Assembly (NCBI GenBank): GCA_949357655.1 | Contig: CASHTG010000007.1 | Coordinates: 992,001-1,056,000 of the forward strand | Reading direction: 5' to 3' | DNA length: 64,000 nucleotides | DNA from: Parascedosporium putredinis | Taxonomy: Eukaryota > Ascomycota > Sordariomycetes > Microascales > Microascaceae | Shown here: positions 22,988-34,601 of the stretch, one piece after another | How the letters are laid out: each line of letters starts with the position of its first letter | Numbering within the stretch: position 1 is the first letter of the stretch | Program-made: the position numbers and the translations under genes | Notes under the pieces: model-generated | What the model saw: the letters and a program-made list of their open reading frames with translations, nothing else | Database searches by the model: none | Told to the model about the DNA's origin: nothing

Positions 22988-24693
22988 GATGATGGGATGA
23001 AGCGGCTATGAGCCCCGGAGTCATGAAGAAAAAGAAAAGGGGGTGGGATAAGGGGTGTGGCCTAGAGGGAAGATTGCGCACGTAGATCAAATACTTATTA
23101 TAGGCGCAAGCTTAATGCTCTCTCGCATCGCACTTTCCCGCAGGGAGTCTGGAATCCGGAAGAAGAAAAAGGACCTTCGAACCGACAGCGAGTGCCGTTC
23201 GTAAGCTTAACGCAGCCCTAAATAATAATGGTGGGGCGTCAGAGTCGCATTCCTGTTATGCCAAAGCGTCACGGTCAATGTGTGAAGATGCACGGCAAAC
23301 AGGGAGAGCTGCCAGCCACTGAGCTTCGCGGCAGATATTGCTGACCTTTTTTCACAACAAGGTCAGGGCTGCCTGGTTGGTCGCTCTGCGAACCGAACGC
23401 CCATCTTTCGAGACACCGCCTTCGGTGCCAGGTTTGGGGGCGGATCATCTGACTAAGCCTGCCCCCTGTCGTGTTTATCCGGGATTTCTCCAAACCCGCC
23501 TCGTGTCTTGGGCTGGATCTTTGCATGTCTCCAATTTCCATCCATTCTTTGATAGGCCTTTTGGCTGTTGAGGGCGGCGGTAGCGATGAAAAGGCTGCGA
23601 TGGCATGTTGGAGAGCGGCACTTGGAAAAGGCAGTGGATCAAATCCAATGCATTTTTAAGGTTTTGGGTCCCAGGCCGCTTTGGGCGACCGGGTGAAGAC
23701 CCAGCCAAGCAAAACCCTGCACAATGCTCCCAAGTCGGAAAATAGCTCAAATTATCAATCCAACCAGGGAATAGTGGCAGTGGGGCTCTGGCTCCGAGGA
23801 CAATGAGCCAGAAGAATGATCAATCGTTCAATTTGGAAAACCTGGTACGACAGGTGCGAGAACATCATGAACACCCCGATTGGTTGTCTTGCCACGCACG
23901 ACCTAAGAAAAAGGTCCGCTATGTATCTTGTACTCGCGTCGAAGCAGTCACCATTTGCTGGCTTTTCATCATCTGGTCCTCTCTGTGAGGGTCCTCAATC
24001 GTGACACTTTGTGCCGGCTTCGGGAATACACAGCTTTGGAACTTGCGTAACCCGTGTCAAGGTCCAAGCAAAAGATCACAACGTCGATGTGAGGAGCACG
24101 CCCATGGCGCCTGCGAAGAGAGGCACGCGCATGTTTTCCCTTTGCCGAAAGCTTTGTCGCCCGGGACGCCCTATGATCAGCATCCAAAGTGATGGACATG
24201 TGGCGCTGAAGAAAAAGATTGGCATTGCGTTGTGACAGGTGTCCCGAAAGAGGCCATGTGGCACGGAGAAGAAGCCACGAAACCTGGGGAAAGCTGTGGC
24301 ACTTCAGATGTGGCGGGGACCAAGCCAAAACGAAATTACAGAGGGAGCTCCACCAATCCGAGATCGGTCACACAGCGCCAAGCTCCATTGCTATTAGATA
24401 ATCCGCACTTTTTCCACGGGCCCCAGCCACCGCTTTGCATCGCAATTTCAGGGGCAAAGGGGAAAAGGGAGTGGCACAGAGCTCCGCCAAAAAAGAAAGA
24501 AAGACAGGAGAAAAAAAAAAAGAAGAGGACAATCAGCCCATTTTCTCAGTGTGGGTGGTGATCTCTGAGATATATCCTGTTTTCCTCTCCCCCTTTGGAT
24601 TTCGAAGCGACCCGGGTTCGCTCACGGCTGTTTTTCCCATTGGCAATTTCTCTCTCTCTCCCCACCGCCTCACACCCCCTTTCAACTTCGCAA
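22988..24693. other. Shared divergent promoter region of P450 and SDR
   Basis: 1.7 kb between divergent starts. The SDR side ends in a CT-rich leader (24640-24690). No gene or RNA is supported. Open frames here lack motifs. Confidence 0.5.
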
Positions 24694-26088
24694 ATGGCTG
24701 GCTACGGCTTACTCGGCGGTGTGGCCGTGGTGCTGGCCATCATCACCTTTGGCATCCCCTGGATCGTGAAGGAGTACTTCCCATGGAGGAGCCTGTGGGC
24801 GCAGCGCCACGGCCGTCCCACCGTGACCACCCAGTCGTACAAGGGCCGCACCGCCCTCATCACCGGCGCTAACGGCGCGTTCGGCTCCCGCGCGGCCAAG
24901 CTCTTTGCCCACCGCGAGATCGACACCCTCGTCCTCGTCGACGTCATGGACTGCGGCCGCGTCAAGAAGGAGATCGAGGAGGAGTTGACCGACGCCGGCA
25001 AGCCCGTGCCCAGGATCCTCGTCTGGAAGATCGACATGATGACCTTTGAGGGTTGCCAGCAGGTCGGTCAGAAGGCGCGCGAGCTCAAGTACCTCGACCA
25101 CGTTCTCTTGACCGCCGGTATCCTCGCCTTCAACCGCCGGGAGTCCCCGAGGGCTGGGAAACTTGTAAGTCTGCCCCTCTCTCCCCACACTTATCCCCCC
25201 GCCGTTGCACCTGTAGTCCCGTCACTACCGAGTCCTTCTTGTCTCCACGTAAGCGGCAGGACGGTGCGCTCGTGTGTGTATATATCTGCACGTGTGCGAG
25301 TATATCTGTCCACGGCGTGCGCGCGTATATGCGTGCGCGAGTGTACATGTGATATCCATGTCAACGACACTCGCTCTAACTCTCACCCTTTTTCTTCCCT
25401 AGCTCTCCAAGTCAACTTCCTCTCCACCGCCCTCATCTCCCTTCTTCTCCTCCCCCGCCTCAAGGCCTCCCCGGAAACCCCAACCCCCGTGATGACCTTC
25501 GTTACCACCTTTGGCATCTACCCTTCCTCCTTCACCATGGGCATGCCCAAGACGGGCTCCTACCTCAAGCGCCTCAGCAACAACAAGGAAGGCATGGAAC
25601 AGGCCCACCAGTACGGCCGCTCCAAGGCCCTCCTCCTCTACTTTGCCCGCGAGCTCGCCGCCCGCACCACCGCCACCCTCGCCGCCGGCAAGGGCATCCG
25701 CAAGGTCACCATCAACAGCGCCGACCCCGGCTCCGCCTGACCCCTCTGACCAACCCCAACCAGTCCAAGCTCATCCCCGCCTCATCATGAACCTCGGCGC
25801 CCGCGACCCTCCATCTGCGCCACCGCCCTCGTCAACGGTGTTTCGGCCCCGCGGACGCCCACGGCCAAATCATGCAGGACTTCGACACCGCTTCGTAAGT
25901 CGTGCCCTCTTGGGAGAACCGCTCGCCGCCCGCCGTCTGAGTTGCTAACCATTGTGTGTCAGGTATCCCCCTTCATGGAGCGACAGAGCGGCCAGGTGGC
26001 CCAGGCCCGCGTATGGGAGGAGGCTCGAAGCGAATTCGAGGCCAAGGTCCCCGAGATCAAGGAGGTGTACGAGGTGCTCGACGACTAA
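24694..26088 (+). CDS. Membrane-anchored short-chain dehydrogenase/reductase
   Basis: This is a 363-aa NAD(P)H-dependent SDR with an N-terminal membrane helix (residues 5-25). The cofactor motif TGANGAFG occupies residues 57-64, and the catalytic YGRSK (Tyr-x3-Lys) follows HQ in the second half. Architecture resembles fungal retinol-dehydrogenase-like SDRs. Introns are 25165-25402 (238 bp, GTAAGT...CCTAG) and 25895-25963 (GTAAGT, branch GCTAAC, GTCAG). Four single-base losses occur at C or G runs: near 25147, 25738, 25806 and 25851. Restored, the coding sequence is exactly 364 codons, ending KEVYEVLDD. Without correction the frame stops prematurely at 25740. The start is the ATG directly after the CT-rich leader. 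The substrate is unknown; a hydrophobic one is plausible given the anchor. Confidence 0.88.
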
Positions 26089-26331
26089 ATTCGATCCCTC
26101 GACCTGCCGTCCCACGTGCATTCGCAGATGGGGATGCACCGTGGTTTCGCTCTCCGCCTGCAGCGGCTTTGCATCACGCCTTAAAGCGTGCAAGCCAAGA
26201 CTGTAGGCGTAAGCCTGTTCACTTTCTGTAGTGGACTTGAACCCGTGCCCGGGTGATGGTGTTTGTGGAAAACCACATGACAATCGAACAAAAGACTGTG
26301 GAAGCTGTAGTACCTGACCCTGGTTGGGCAG

Positions 26332-26364
26332 TCGTAGTAGTAGTAGTAGTAGCGTAGTAGTAGG
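26332..26364. repeat. TAG/GTA trinucleotide microsatellite
   Basis: About ten GTA units interrupted once by a C (AGCGTAG), in the 3' flank of the SDR gene. Confidence 0.85.
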
Positions 26365-28121
26365 ACTAGTAGAAATAAACGATGAACAAGGCTCATAGAC
26401 ACCATTTCAACGCAACCTAGTTCCAGCATCCCTTGTTGTTTGTGATTCGAACTGCGCTGTGAAAGGACGATTGTTGCACAAGAGAGTTTATTGTATAACC
26501 AGGGGTTTTTCGACGAGTCTTGGGGTCTATTCGACCCTCGCCCCTAAGACCAACATGCCCATGTTGCGCCATGTTGCGCGGATCATGAAAATGATCCAGA
26601 CCCGTAGTTGATACTGAGTTAGTCTTGCTCACTCATCGGTGACGCTCGACCGCGGATTAGGGAAAGAAACCTTTAGAAATGCCAGGTTTGGTTCAGTTTG
26701 AATGAAATTCTCACAAGACAAAGAGAGCAAAGCAAATGGAGAAGAAGCCAAAAACAACAGAGCATGGGAAAAAGATGGCTAGGACTCATGCATCGTCAGA
26801 TTGAGACGCATTCGTATATCTCCGAGCAAGCGCGAAGCTATAGTCTCAATACGCCCATCTTCACAACTGGCGGACAATTGCCAAGATTTGCTGACAAGCT
26901 TGGAGGCCCTCCCTCACCAAACCTGGTCTTTGAATGGGCTTGGCGGCGTGGAGATCCTGGCTTTCTTGGCATGGGATTCCCGCTCGGCCACCGCTGCAGC
27001 CAAGCCTTGGAGTTGAACGACAGTTCAAGCCTTTGTGTGAGATCCGCGAAACCTGGCGTGTAAGCGCGCCTAGTCCGTAACCACCTTTGTCTTTCTTGTT
27101 GGCTCTTTTTTTTTTTCTTTTTCGGTCACGTCTCTTGTCACAAAGAGCCTTCTTCGTCTGCCAACGCGAGGGTGCGCGCCAAGACATTGTTGGCAAGACT
27201 AAGACCAGGATCTTGTGTCACCTTTGCGGAAAGGGCAATGTCCATGCCAGACATGTCCATTATTCGCACGTGTGATCAACAGAGAAACGCCATCTCGGCG
27301 GAGACGGTGGGACGATGACATCCCCTGGCCCTACAAATGGATCAAAAGAGGGGTTGTTCGTGGTGGAAGAGCGGGGAGGACGACCCATGCCATCGGTGGT
27401 TTGCTGACTGCAGGTGTGCCATGGGCAGCACTGAGCTGGGGACCAAGTATTTCGGTCCCGAGGTTCATAGGGGACAAGAGACGACACTTGAATCCTCCGT
27501 CAACGAGGCGGAAAAAACCTAAAGTTTTACTTCCACTTGGACATCTCTTCGGGTCCGATCAGGAATATGACTTTAAACACGGACACTTTACGAGCGAGAA
27601 GCTAGGCCACGCGAACGAGGAAAAACGGTAGATGAAAAAAATTTCTTTTGCGACCGCCGGTAACCCATATTCGTACCCACCCGAAGGAAAAGAAAAGTCG
27701 CTCTTTTCTTGCTCATTGGTCTCCAACATTCCTCAGGACCAACACGCGAGAAAAGACTCGTAATACAAAGTGCTGGTGACTCCCGGTTTGGGATAGTTCT
27801 GCTCTAGCGCGGAACCAAAGTGTGGAAACCTAGAGGGTGGGAGCGGACTGGAGGTGATATTGGACAAGGGTCCGGTTTTTCTGCTTTGCGCTAGATCCAT
27901 AGATGCAGCATCACGGTGGCACAGGACCTCGATTTGTCGCGCGTAGACCACATGAATTCTTCGTCCTCTGCAGTTCCATTGGGGTGTGGGTTGCTTGGCC
28001 CACCAGGTTCGCCTTATCGGATGAGAGCAAGGGCTCGGCTCGGGGGTCGCGAATGAGAACTTGCACATGTAGTGTTGGTAAACGCTGCGCAAGAGTCGAG
28101 ATGCGAGCCGAAAAGTTAGGC

Positions 28122-28189
28122 TACTTGTATGTAGAAAGGATACAATTTGTCGCACCCTCCGAATCTAGCTCACTGCGTACATACAAGTA
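28122..28189. repeat. Perfect 12-bp inverted repeat with 44-bp spacer
   Basis: TACTTGTATGTA at 28122-28133 is repeated in inverted orientation as TACATACAAGTA at 28178-28189, about 1.1 kb upstream of the siderophore transporter. A repeat of this size can arise by chance in 64 kb. Confidence 0.5.
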
Positions 28190-28790
28190 CGAATCTTCGG
28201 GTCTAAACCGACTTTTCAGGCATACGGCCGATCCCGGCCCATTCTGTCTAGTGCGAGCACCACTCCAGGACCAAACCCCCGACCCAACACAAGACGCCAC
28301 CTCTCTCCACCCCACGAGAGAGGACCACGATCGACCGGGTCCGCAATCCTTCGTCTCTTCGCTTTTTGCCTTGTTCTGTGTTTTAATTTTTTTTTTTTTT
28401 TTCTTGCCTCGAACTTGACAAGGGCCAGTGTCTGTGCAACGAGAATATTGGACAAGCCGGCTCTCTTCGAGCGGAGCACTCCACTCGAAGACGCCAAGGC
28501 CGTCATGCCCCCAAACCCTCGGGCCGGTTGGCCATTGGTGACCTTTTGAGCGCTCCACACACCCTCCCCATCCTTCTTGGGAGTCTGCCCACGAAGACAA
28601 GAGCCCACTGACAACTGATTTGGGCTGGGCCAGCCCATCCAATCCAATCCTCGATACCAACGAATAGCAGAGACCAGACCCCACCAAACTCGCCAAGGCT
28701 TCCTGGACCCGGTGCCGCAACATCCCAAGGCAAGTGGGGCAAACCTGCCGTGAGATCCGCTGGCGCAACACGCCGTCGTTCGATCTAATC

Positions 28791-28799
28791 TTATCAGAT
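28791..28799 (-). promoter_or_regulatory. SreA/Urbs1-type iron-responsive GATA site
   Basis: TTATCAGAT on the plus strand is the exact complement of ATCTGATAA, matching the ATCWGATAA consensus described for fungal iron-repressive GATA factors (SreA, SRE, Urbs1). It lies 494 bp upstream of the siderophore transporter start. A one-mismatch copy (TTATCGGAT) is at about 28015, and an 8/9 match (ATCAGATAC) is about 40 bp upstream of the ATG. Predicted effect: repression under iron sufficiency. Confidence 0.6.
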
Positions 28800-29292
28800 G
28801 TCTCTCCTTATCGGGGTCTGTACATGGCATTTCATCCCCCTTCCTCCTTTCGCACCGCGTGTGCTACACCATGGATCAGGTAGAGGCTACCCCTGTCTCT
28901 TCAACGGGTGACATGATCCATTCGCGGCACTAGTGAGGGGAGCGGCGGGGTGAGCACCATTTTTTTCATGGTCGTTTTTTTCTTTTCTTTTACGTTGCAT
29001 CTTATTGACTATTGGGTGCCGGTACGCGATGCGGACTGCTCGCAGGTCGCGGAACGCCTCCGAGCCCTCTTCCCGATTTGTTTCTCTCGTCTCGCTGTTC
29101 GCCTGTTTTCGGACAATGCACCCTGCTGCCCTCGCTCAATTCATAAGGGAGCTCCCACCCACCCACCCCTCCTCTCACTGTTCTGTTTCCGCAGTCCTTT
29201 TAAACTCCCATTCTTTTTGCAGGCTGCAAGCGGGGAGTATTATAATCAGATACCCCATAAACAAGGTAAAAGAGACAAGGCACAACACCACA

Positions 29293-31276
29293 ATGGCCAT
29301 AATACCAAAGCTCCGCGCCGGCTTCCGCCGCTCTTCCCCCAGGAAGATGCCATCACCACCATCGCCGTCGAAACCCCGCCGGCGACCGCAAGACGGACGC
29401 CGCCGCCCAGGACGGCCCCGCCGAAGAGCCCGAGAAGCCCTTTGAGCTTCCCACCGAAGATGCCCAAAAGGGTGTGCAGACCATCGAGGCCGTGACCTTG
29501 ACCTGGTCCAAGCCGTCCCTCATCGCCGTCTTCATCCTGTACGTGACTACCGCCATAGCAGCAGTAGCAGCCGCGCCCAGCTAGCCCTGGCGCGCCAAAA
29601 AATGGCCTACTCCCATTTTCCCCTACCGATTTTCTTTGCTAACAGTGTGTCCCCCCTCTCACAGCATGTTCCTCCTCTACTTCGTCAACGCCTTCCAAGC
29701 CTCCATCCTCTACAACCTCATCCCCTACGTAACCAGCGACTTCGAAACCCACTCCCTCCTCACCGTCATCTACATCGTCGCCAACGCCATGTCCGCCGCC
29801 GTGTACATCCCCTCGCCAAGATCCTCGACGTCTGGGGCCGCGCCGAGGGCTTCCTCATCATGACCTGCTTCGCCACCCTCGGCCTCATCCTCATGGCCAC
29901 CAGCAAGGGCATCTCCACCTTTGCGCCGCCGAGGTCTTCTACACCATCGGCTTCGGCGGCATGACCTACAGCGTCGACGTCATCACCGCTGACGCCTCCA
30001 AGCTCAAGAACAGAGGTCTCGCCTACGCCTTCACGTCCTCTCCCTACATGATCACCGCTTTTGCCGGCGCCAAGGCCTCCGAGGACTTTTACGAGGGTAT
30101 CAGCTGGCGCTGGGCCTTTGGCATCTTCGCCATCATCCTGCCCTTCGTCGCCGCCCCGCTCTTCGTCGTCCTCAAGGTCAACCTGCACAAGGCCAGGCAG
30201 CAGGGCATCATTTTCAGGGAAAGCAGTGGTCGGAGCTTCCTCCAGAACGTCTGGCACTACACTCTCGAGTTTGACGGTAAGCCTTTTGTAGAGTCTCTTT
30301 TGCGCGTTTATCTTTTCACTTTGCTAATTCTTTTCTCCTTTAAGCTTTGGGCGTCGTTCTCTTCGCCGGTGGCCTCACCGTATTCCTCCTTCCCTTCACC
30401 CTAGCCGACACCGCTCCCAACGGCTGGTCAACCGGCTACATCATCGCCATGATCGTCGTCGGCTTCGTCGTCCTCGTAGCTTTCGGAATCTACGAGGCCA
30501 AGCTCGCCCCCAGGCCCTTTATCAACTTTACCCTCCTCTCCGACCGCACCGTCGTCGGCGGATGCCTGCTATGCATGACGTACCAAATCTCCTACTACTG
30601 CTGGAACAGCTATTTTACCTCTTTCCTCCAGGTCGTCAACAACCTCAGCGTCTCCAAGGCCGGTTACGTCGGCAGCACTTTCGACGTCGTTTCCGGCGTT
30701 CTGCTGCTCATTGTCGGTATGGTCATCCGCAAGACCGGCTACTTCCGGTGGCTCCTGTACTTCGCCGTGCCTCTCTATATCCTGGCCCAGGGCTTGATGA
30801 TTTACTTCCGCCGTCCCAACGGCTACATTGGCTATATCGTCATGTGCCAGATCTTCATCTCCGTCGGCGGTAGCATCTTCATCATCTGCGAGCAGCTCGC
30901 CGTCCTGGCTGCCGTCGATCACCAGCACATCGCTGCCGGTCTTGCTCTTCTCTACGTCGCTGGCAACGTCGGTGGTGCCATCGGCAACACTATCTCCGGC
31001 GCCATCTGGACCAACACGTTCAGGAACGCCCTGGCCCGATACCTTCCCGAGTCGGAGCTTCCCAACTTGCAGGACATCTATGATGATTTGGAGGTCCAGT
31101 TGAGTTACGAGGTGGGAACGCCTGAACGCTTGGGCATCCAGGAAGCGTACGGATATGCGCAGACGAGGATGTTGGCTGCGGGAACTGGCATCATGACCCT
31201 TTCCTTCATTTGGATATTCCTCATCAAGAATATCAATCTCGCCAAGAAGCCACAGGTCAAGGGTATGGTCTTCTAA
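29293..31276 (+). CDS. Siderophore-iron transporter (MFS, Sit/MirB type)
   Basis: This 597-aa major-facilitator transporter of the siderophore-iron (ARN/Sit/MirB) family imports ferric siderophores by proton symport; the family usually has 14 membrane spans. Family-diagnostic stretches are present: LLYFVNAFQASILYNLIPYV, DVITADASKLKNRGLAYAFT, ISWRWAFGIFAIILPF, YYCWNSYFTSFLQVV, TGYFRWLLYFAVPLYIL, PNGYIGYIVMCQIF and the C-terminal QVKGMVF. Introns are 29539-29664 and 30277-30344. Four single-base losses, two in the first exon near 29340 and 29372 and two near 29815 and 29930, break the frame. Correction gives exactly 598 codons. No siderophore NRPS or ornithine hydroxylase is nearby, so imported siderophores may be foreign or made elsewhere. 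The upstream GATA motif fits iron control. Confidence 0.93.
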
Positions 31277-31685
31277 ATAGGCTATACATGGTCCGATGTC
31301 AACCTTGTTGCGAGTTTGACCATAGCTACATAGGCCTTTGTTGGTAGGAGAGTGGTTCTACAATCTGTATTGACCAACAGTGGGGGCAGGGGATGAAGGA
31401 GGGGAACAATTGGAGCATCGAAGGAGATGTGAAGTATAATGGCAGGTGAAGTGTGGATTGATATACCCAGATGCAGATGGATCAGATTAGTCAAGTCTAA
31501 TATTAAACCGACTTGTAATCAAGAGCAGCCAAGTGCCATGATTTAATGTTTGTGTTGACATTGTGAACGAATTTTATCACATCGCAATGATGCATGAAAG
31601 TATCCCGAATTCCCAAGCCACAACGCCAAAGTAATGCTAGCCATGAACAAAAATCTCCTCCTCGGCAAACAGTCTCCCCTCCCCC
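31277..31685. other. Tail-to-tail intergenic region
   Basis: Short convergent 3' region with nothing further supported. Confidence 0.55.
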
Positions 31686-32613
31686 TCAATACCTCCGTTC
31701 CCCGCCCAGCTCGTATCGATAGTAGTTGTGCTCCGTTTCCAGCTCGACCGGAGGCGGCGAAACGGCCTTGTATTCCGGCGCGGCATCCATAACACCTCCT
31801 CCAGTAACCGGCGGCGAGGGCCCTCGCCGCTGCGACCGCCGGTACAGCACCCACGCCGCGGCGATGAGCGCCACGCCAAACACGGAGCCGAGGACGGCCC
31901 CGATGATGACGGCTTTATTAGGACCCGAGGATCCATCGTCGTTTCCCGTGTTCGATGCCTCGGGATCGTCGGACTCGGGGTCGTCGGAGGAAGATGTGGA
32001 CGTTGATGTGGATGAGGTCGATCGAGCGGTGGTTTGCGTGCCGGTCGTCGAGCTGGGTTGTGACGCGGCGACGACCTCGCCGTCCACGATGAGGAATCCG
32101 CTCTTTTCGCGGCAACACTCTGTCGACGCCTCTTTATCCCCGCAGCAGAGACTTCCGTCGGAGCACACTGTGATGCGCATATCCGTACCGCTCATCAAAA
32201 TACCCTGTGCGTCTACACCCCCATCAACAGCAGGTTAGGACATCCGTGACAAGGGAGGGAGAGAGGGTATGGTACGGGGTAATGATAAGCGAAACAAAGA
32301 GGAAACTCACTAAGGATATCGCGGTGGCACAGCTTCACGCACGCCGGGTCCTTCCAGGTGGGATCCGTACAGCTCTCCCGCCACAGGTGCTCCACGCTCG
32401 GGTTGAAGCAGAGCCCGTTATCGCGGCAGACGTCCCCCGTGCCGACGTTGCAGCACATGCTCGCCCCCCGCCCGTCGAGTTGTTGCACGGCTGGTAGTCG
32501 TGGCTCTCGTCGTCCTTGTTCTTGTTCCGGTCGAGCCCGTTGGGCATGTAGCACTCCGCCGAGACCCATCGTGCCGCCAGCGACAGGCACAGCAGCGCGT
32601 GCAGAGCAACCAT
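31686..32613 (-). CDS. Cysteine-rich single-pass membrane protein
   Basis: This 276-aa type I membrane protein has a cleavable signal (ending WVSAEC), then an extracellular cysteine module of about 110 residues (QPCNNST, SMCCNVG, DVCRDNGLC, RESCTDPTWKDPAC, VCSDGSLCCG, STECCREK). A Ser/Thr-rich stalk follows (STSSTSTSTSSSDD), then one membrane helix (AVIIGAVLGSVFGVALIAAA) and a basic-to-Pro/Tyr-rich cytosolic tail. The intron is 32213-32310 (GTGAGT, branch CCTAACC, TGTAG). One base is missing in a G run near 32466; with it the gene is exactly 277 codons. This layout is seen in fungal wall-sensor-like proteins of unknown function. The gene at 42906 shares it. A sensor role is inference. Confidence 0.78.
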
Positions 32614-33688
32614 TGCAGAGGCTAAACTGCTGAGAAAGGAAGCAAGTGGCTGTCGTTTTATTTGGTCTCTTTCGGTGCTTGTTGCTCGAGCGCCAGCCTC
32701 CTCGAGAGGTGAGGTCAGAGGAATCGATGAAACGGGAGGAGGGGACTCAAGGTTATTTTTCGGAAGGGGAGAAAAAGGGGGAGGATCGTCCCATAAGGCT
32801 GGCGCGCTTCAAGGGGAGGTAGGTTCGCCTGGAAAAATCCAGGCGCCGTCCATATTAACCGCCAAGCCACCCGCAGCGTAGGTGAGCCAATGAAGTGGGC
32901 AGTGCACCCGAGATTTCTGATCCTTCGAAATCCTTTCAGGTCTGGGAGCTGAACCTGTTCAGCTCGCTGGCTTGGCTGGTCCATGCGTCGTCTTTTTGTC
33001 GCACACGCACCGGAATCATATTCGTTGCCCTAAGTTTATTAATCTGATGGGAGTACGACCAGCCACGAGCGATGTGGTCTTGCTTGGTACTAGGACAAAC
33101 AACTGATTCAGAGCGACGGGCCGGGCATGTGGGCTTTGCAGAGAATGGAGGTTGGGCTGCGATAGCGCCGACCGCATCCATTACATCTCAGGACTAGCGC
33201 TGTGGCTGGCGGCCGGAATCGCCCAACGCTCAAATTTGCAAAAAGAATCATTGATATCAATCTCCCAATTCACCGCCTCCGCGGCGCTGCAATGACACGG
33301 GCGAATTTTGTCATCCCGCCTCCCCCGGCTGCTATGCCCGAATCGCATGGAGCCGTCCACCGGGCGGATAAGTTCCCCCAACCCCACAATGTCTCGCATC
33401 TCCAACATTTCCATCCGCCGCTTCTGTTGAGACAGCTGTCAAAAGCTGCGAAGAGGCCGCATGCCAGCTGATGTAGCTCATGGCGTCGGCCTCTTTGATT
33501 GACCAAAACTCTCCGCAAGTCTCCGTCCGGCAAGCCGAAGAAGCCGCTACGGACGCTAAAAAGAAGAATGGTGGCGAGTATAAAAGTCTAGCCATGCACC
33601 TAGATCTCCACCACTTCCTCCAACTTTCGGAAACACGGCCAGTACTAAAGCCAACTTTGACCACCACCATACCGTACTCGCCTCCAAC
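32614..33688. other. Divergent promoter region
   Basis: It separates the cysteine-rich protein gene (minus) from the methyltransferase gene (plus). A TATA box for the latter lies at 33579. Nothing else is supported. Confidence 0.5.
33579..33586 (+). promoter_or_regulatory. TATA box of the METTL7-like gene
   Basis: TATAAAAG lies 110 bp upstream of the ATG at 33689. Confidence 0.5.
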
Positions 33689-34601
33689 ATGCTCACCGAG
33701 ATATTCCTCCCCTGGGTGCTCATCGCCATCTCGGTGGTCTTCTTCTTCATCACCATCGCCAAGCTCGTCCTCGCCGCGGATTTCGGAACGCTCCTATCGC
33801 GCGAAGCCTTCAACGAGGCCTGGTTCGGCAACTTCTGGGCCTACCACGGCCCCATCGTCAAGACCAACTCGGCACCGCGCGTCCTCCCTCTGCTCCAAGG
33901 CCGGGTCCGCCACGGACGGATCCACGACGAACCCCGCTGCCCGCCCGTCAGCGGCACCGTGCTCGAGGTCGGCGCGGGAAGCGGCATGTGGGCGGACGTC
34001 TTGGCCACCGTCACCCAGGACGCCAAGGGCCCGCTGACGATTTACGGCGTGGAACCCAACGCGTACTCGGCGGCTGCGCTGAAGAAGCGGACGGAAGCCG
34101 TGGGCTTGGGAAAAGTGTACAAGGTCCTGCCCGTGGGCATCGAGAGCCTCGGCGAGACGGATGCCAAGATTGGGCCCGAGAGCCTGGACTGCATCGTCAC
34201 GATTCAGTGTTTGTGTAGCATTCCCGACCCGGAGAAGAATGCTCGGCTGCTGTACGGCTATCTCAAGAAGGGAGGTAGGTGGTATGTCTACGAACATGTC
34301 AAGGCCGAGAACGGGTTTGTCATGCCCTGCTTCCAGAGTAAGTTGCCACCTTTCCTTTACCCAAGCAATTCTCGGTGAGAATCGTCAAGTGTTGGAATAA
34401 GCTTTTCTCATATCGTATTTACTTTTTTCAGCCTTGACCAACAAGATATGGACCCGGTTCATGGGGACCTGTAACCTCTGCCGATCGACGGCCAACACGT
34501 TAGCTTCGCTCGGAGACTGGGAGGACTTTGATCTGGCGGCACCGGTCGAGCAGACTTGGTACGAATCGATTCCGCGGGTGATGGGCGTTTTGACCAAGTA
34601 G
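33689..34601 (+). CDS. Membrane-anchored class I methyltransferase (METTL7-like)
   Basis: This 272-aa SAM-dependent methyltransferase has an N-terminal hydrophobic anchor (WVLIAISVVFFFITIAKLVL), then the Rossmann core: motif I VLEVGAGSGMW, acidic motif II YGVEPN, and the motif IV region LDCIVTIQCLCSIPDP followed by LKKGGRWYVYEHV. The layout of anchor plus Methyltransf_11-type core with a Cys-rich IQCLCS segment resembles the METTL7/TMT1 family, which methylates thiols and associates with membranes. The intron is 34338-34431 (GTAAGT...TTCAG). The frame is unbroken and sums to 273 codons, making this one of the intact genes. The start is the ATG before the anchor. The substrate is unknown; proximity to an FAD monooxygenase is suggestive only. 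Confidence 0.85.

Larger units (their letters stand above)
26089..29292. other. Long intergenic region upstream of siderophore transporter
   Basis: At 3.2 kb this is the longest gene-free stretch in the window. It holds a TAG/GTA microsatellite (26332-26364), a 12-bp inverted repeat (28122-28133 and 28178-28189) and the GATA-type motif at 28791-28799. Open frames of 170-216 codons on both strands near 27.9-28.8 kb overlap each other and show no domain, so none is called. Confidence 0.5.

Noticed and set aside
28121..28830. Open frames of 204-216 codons, minus strand
   Set aside because: Two overlapping frames with no domain, no splice sites and unusual Trp/Gly-rich composition; they lie in the siderophore-transporter upstream region.
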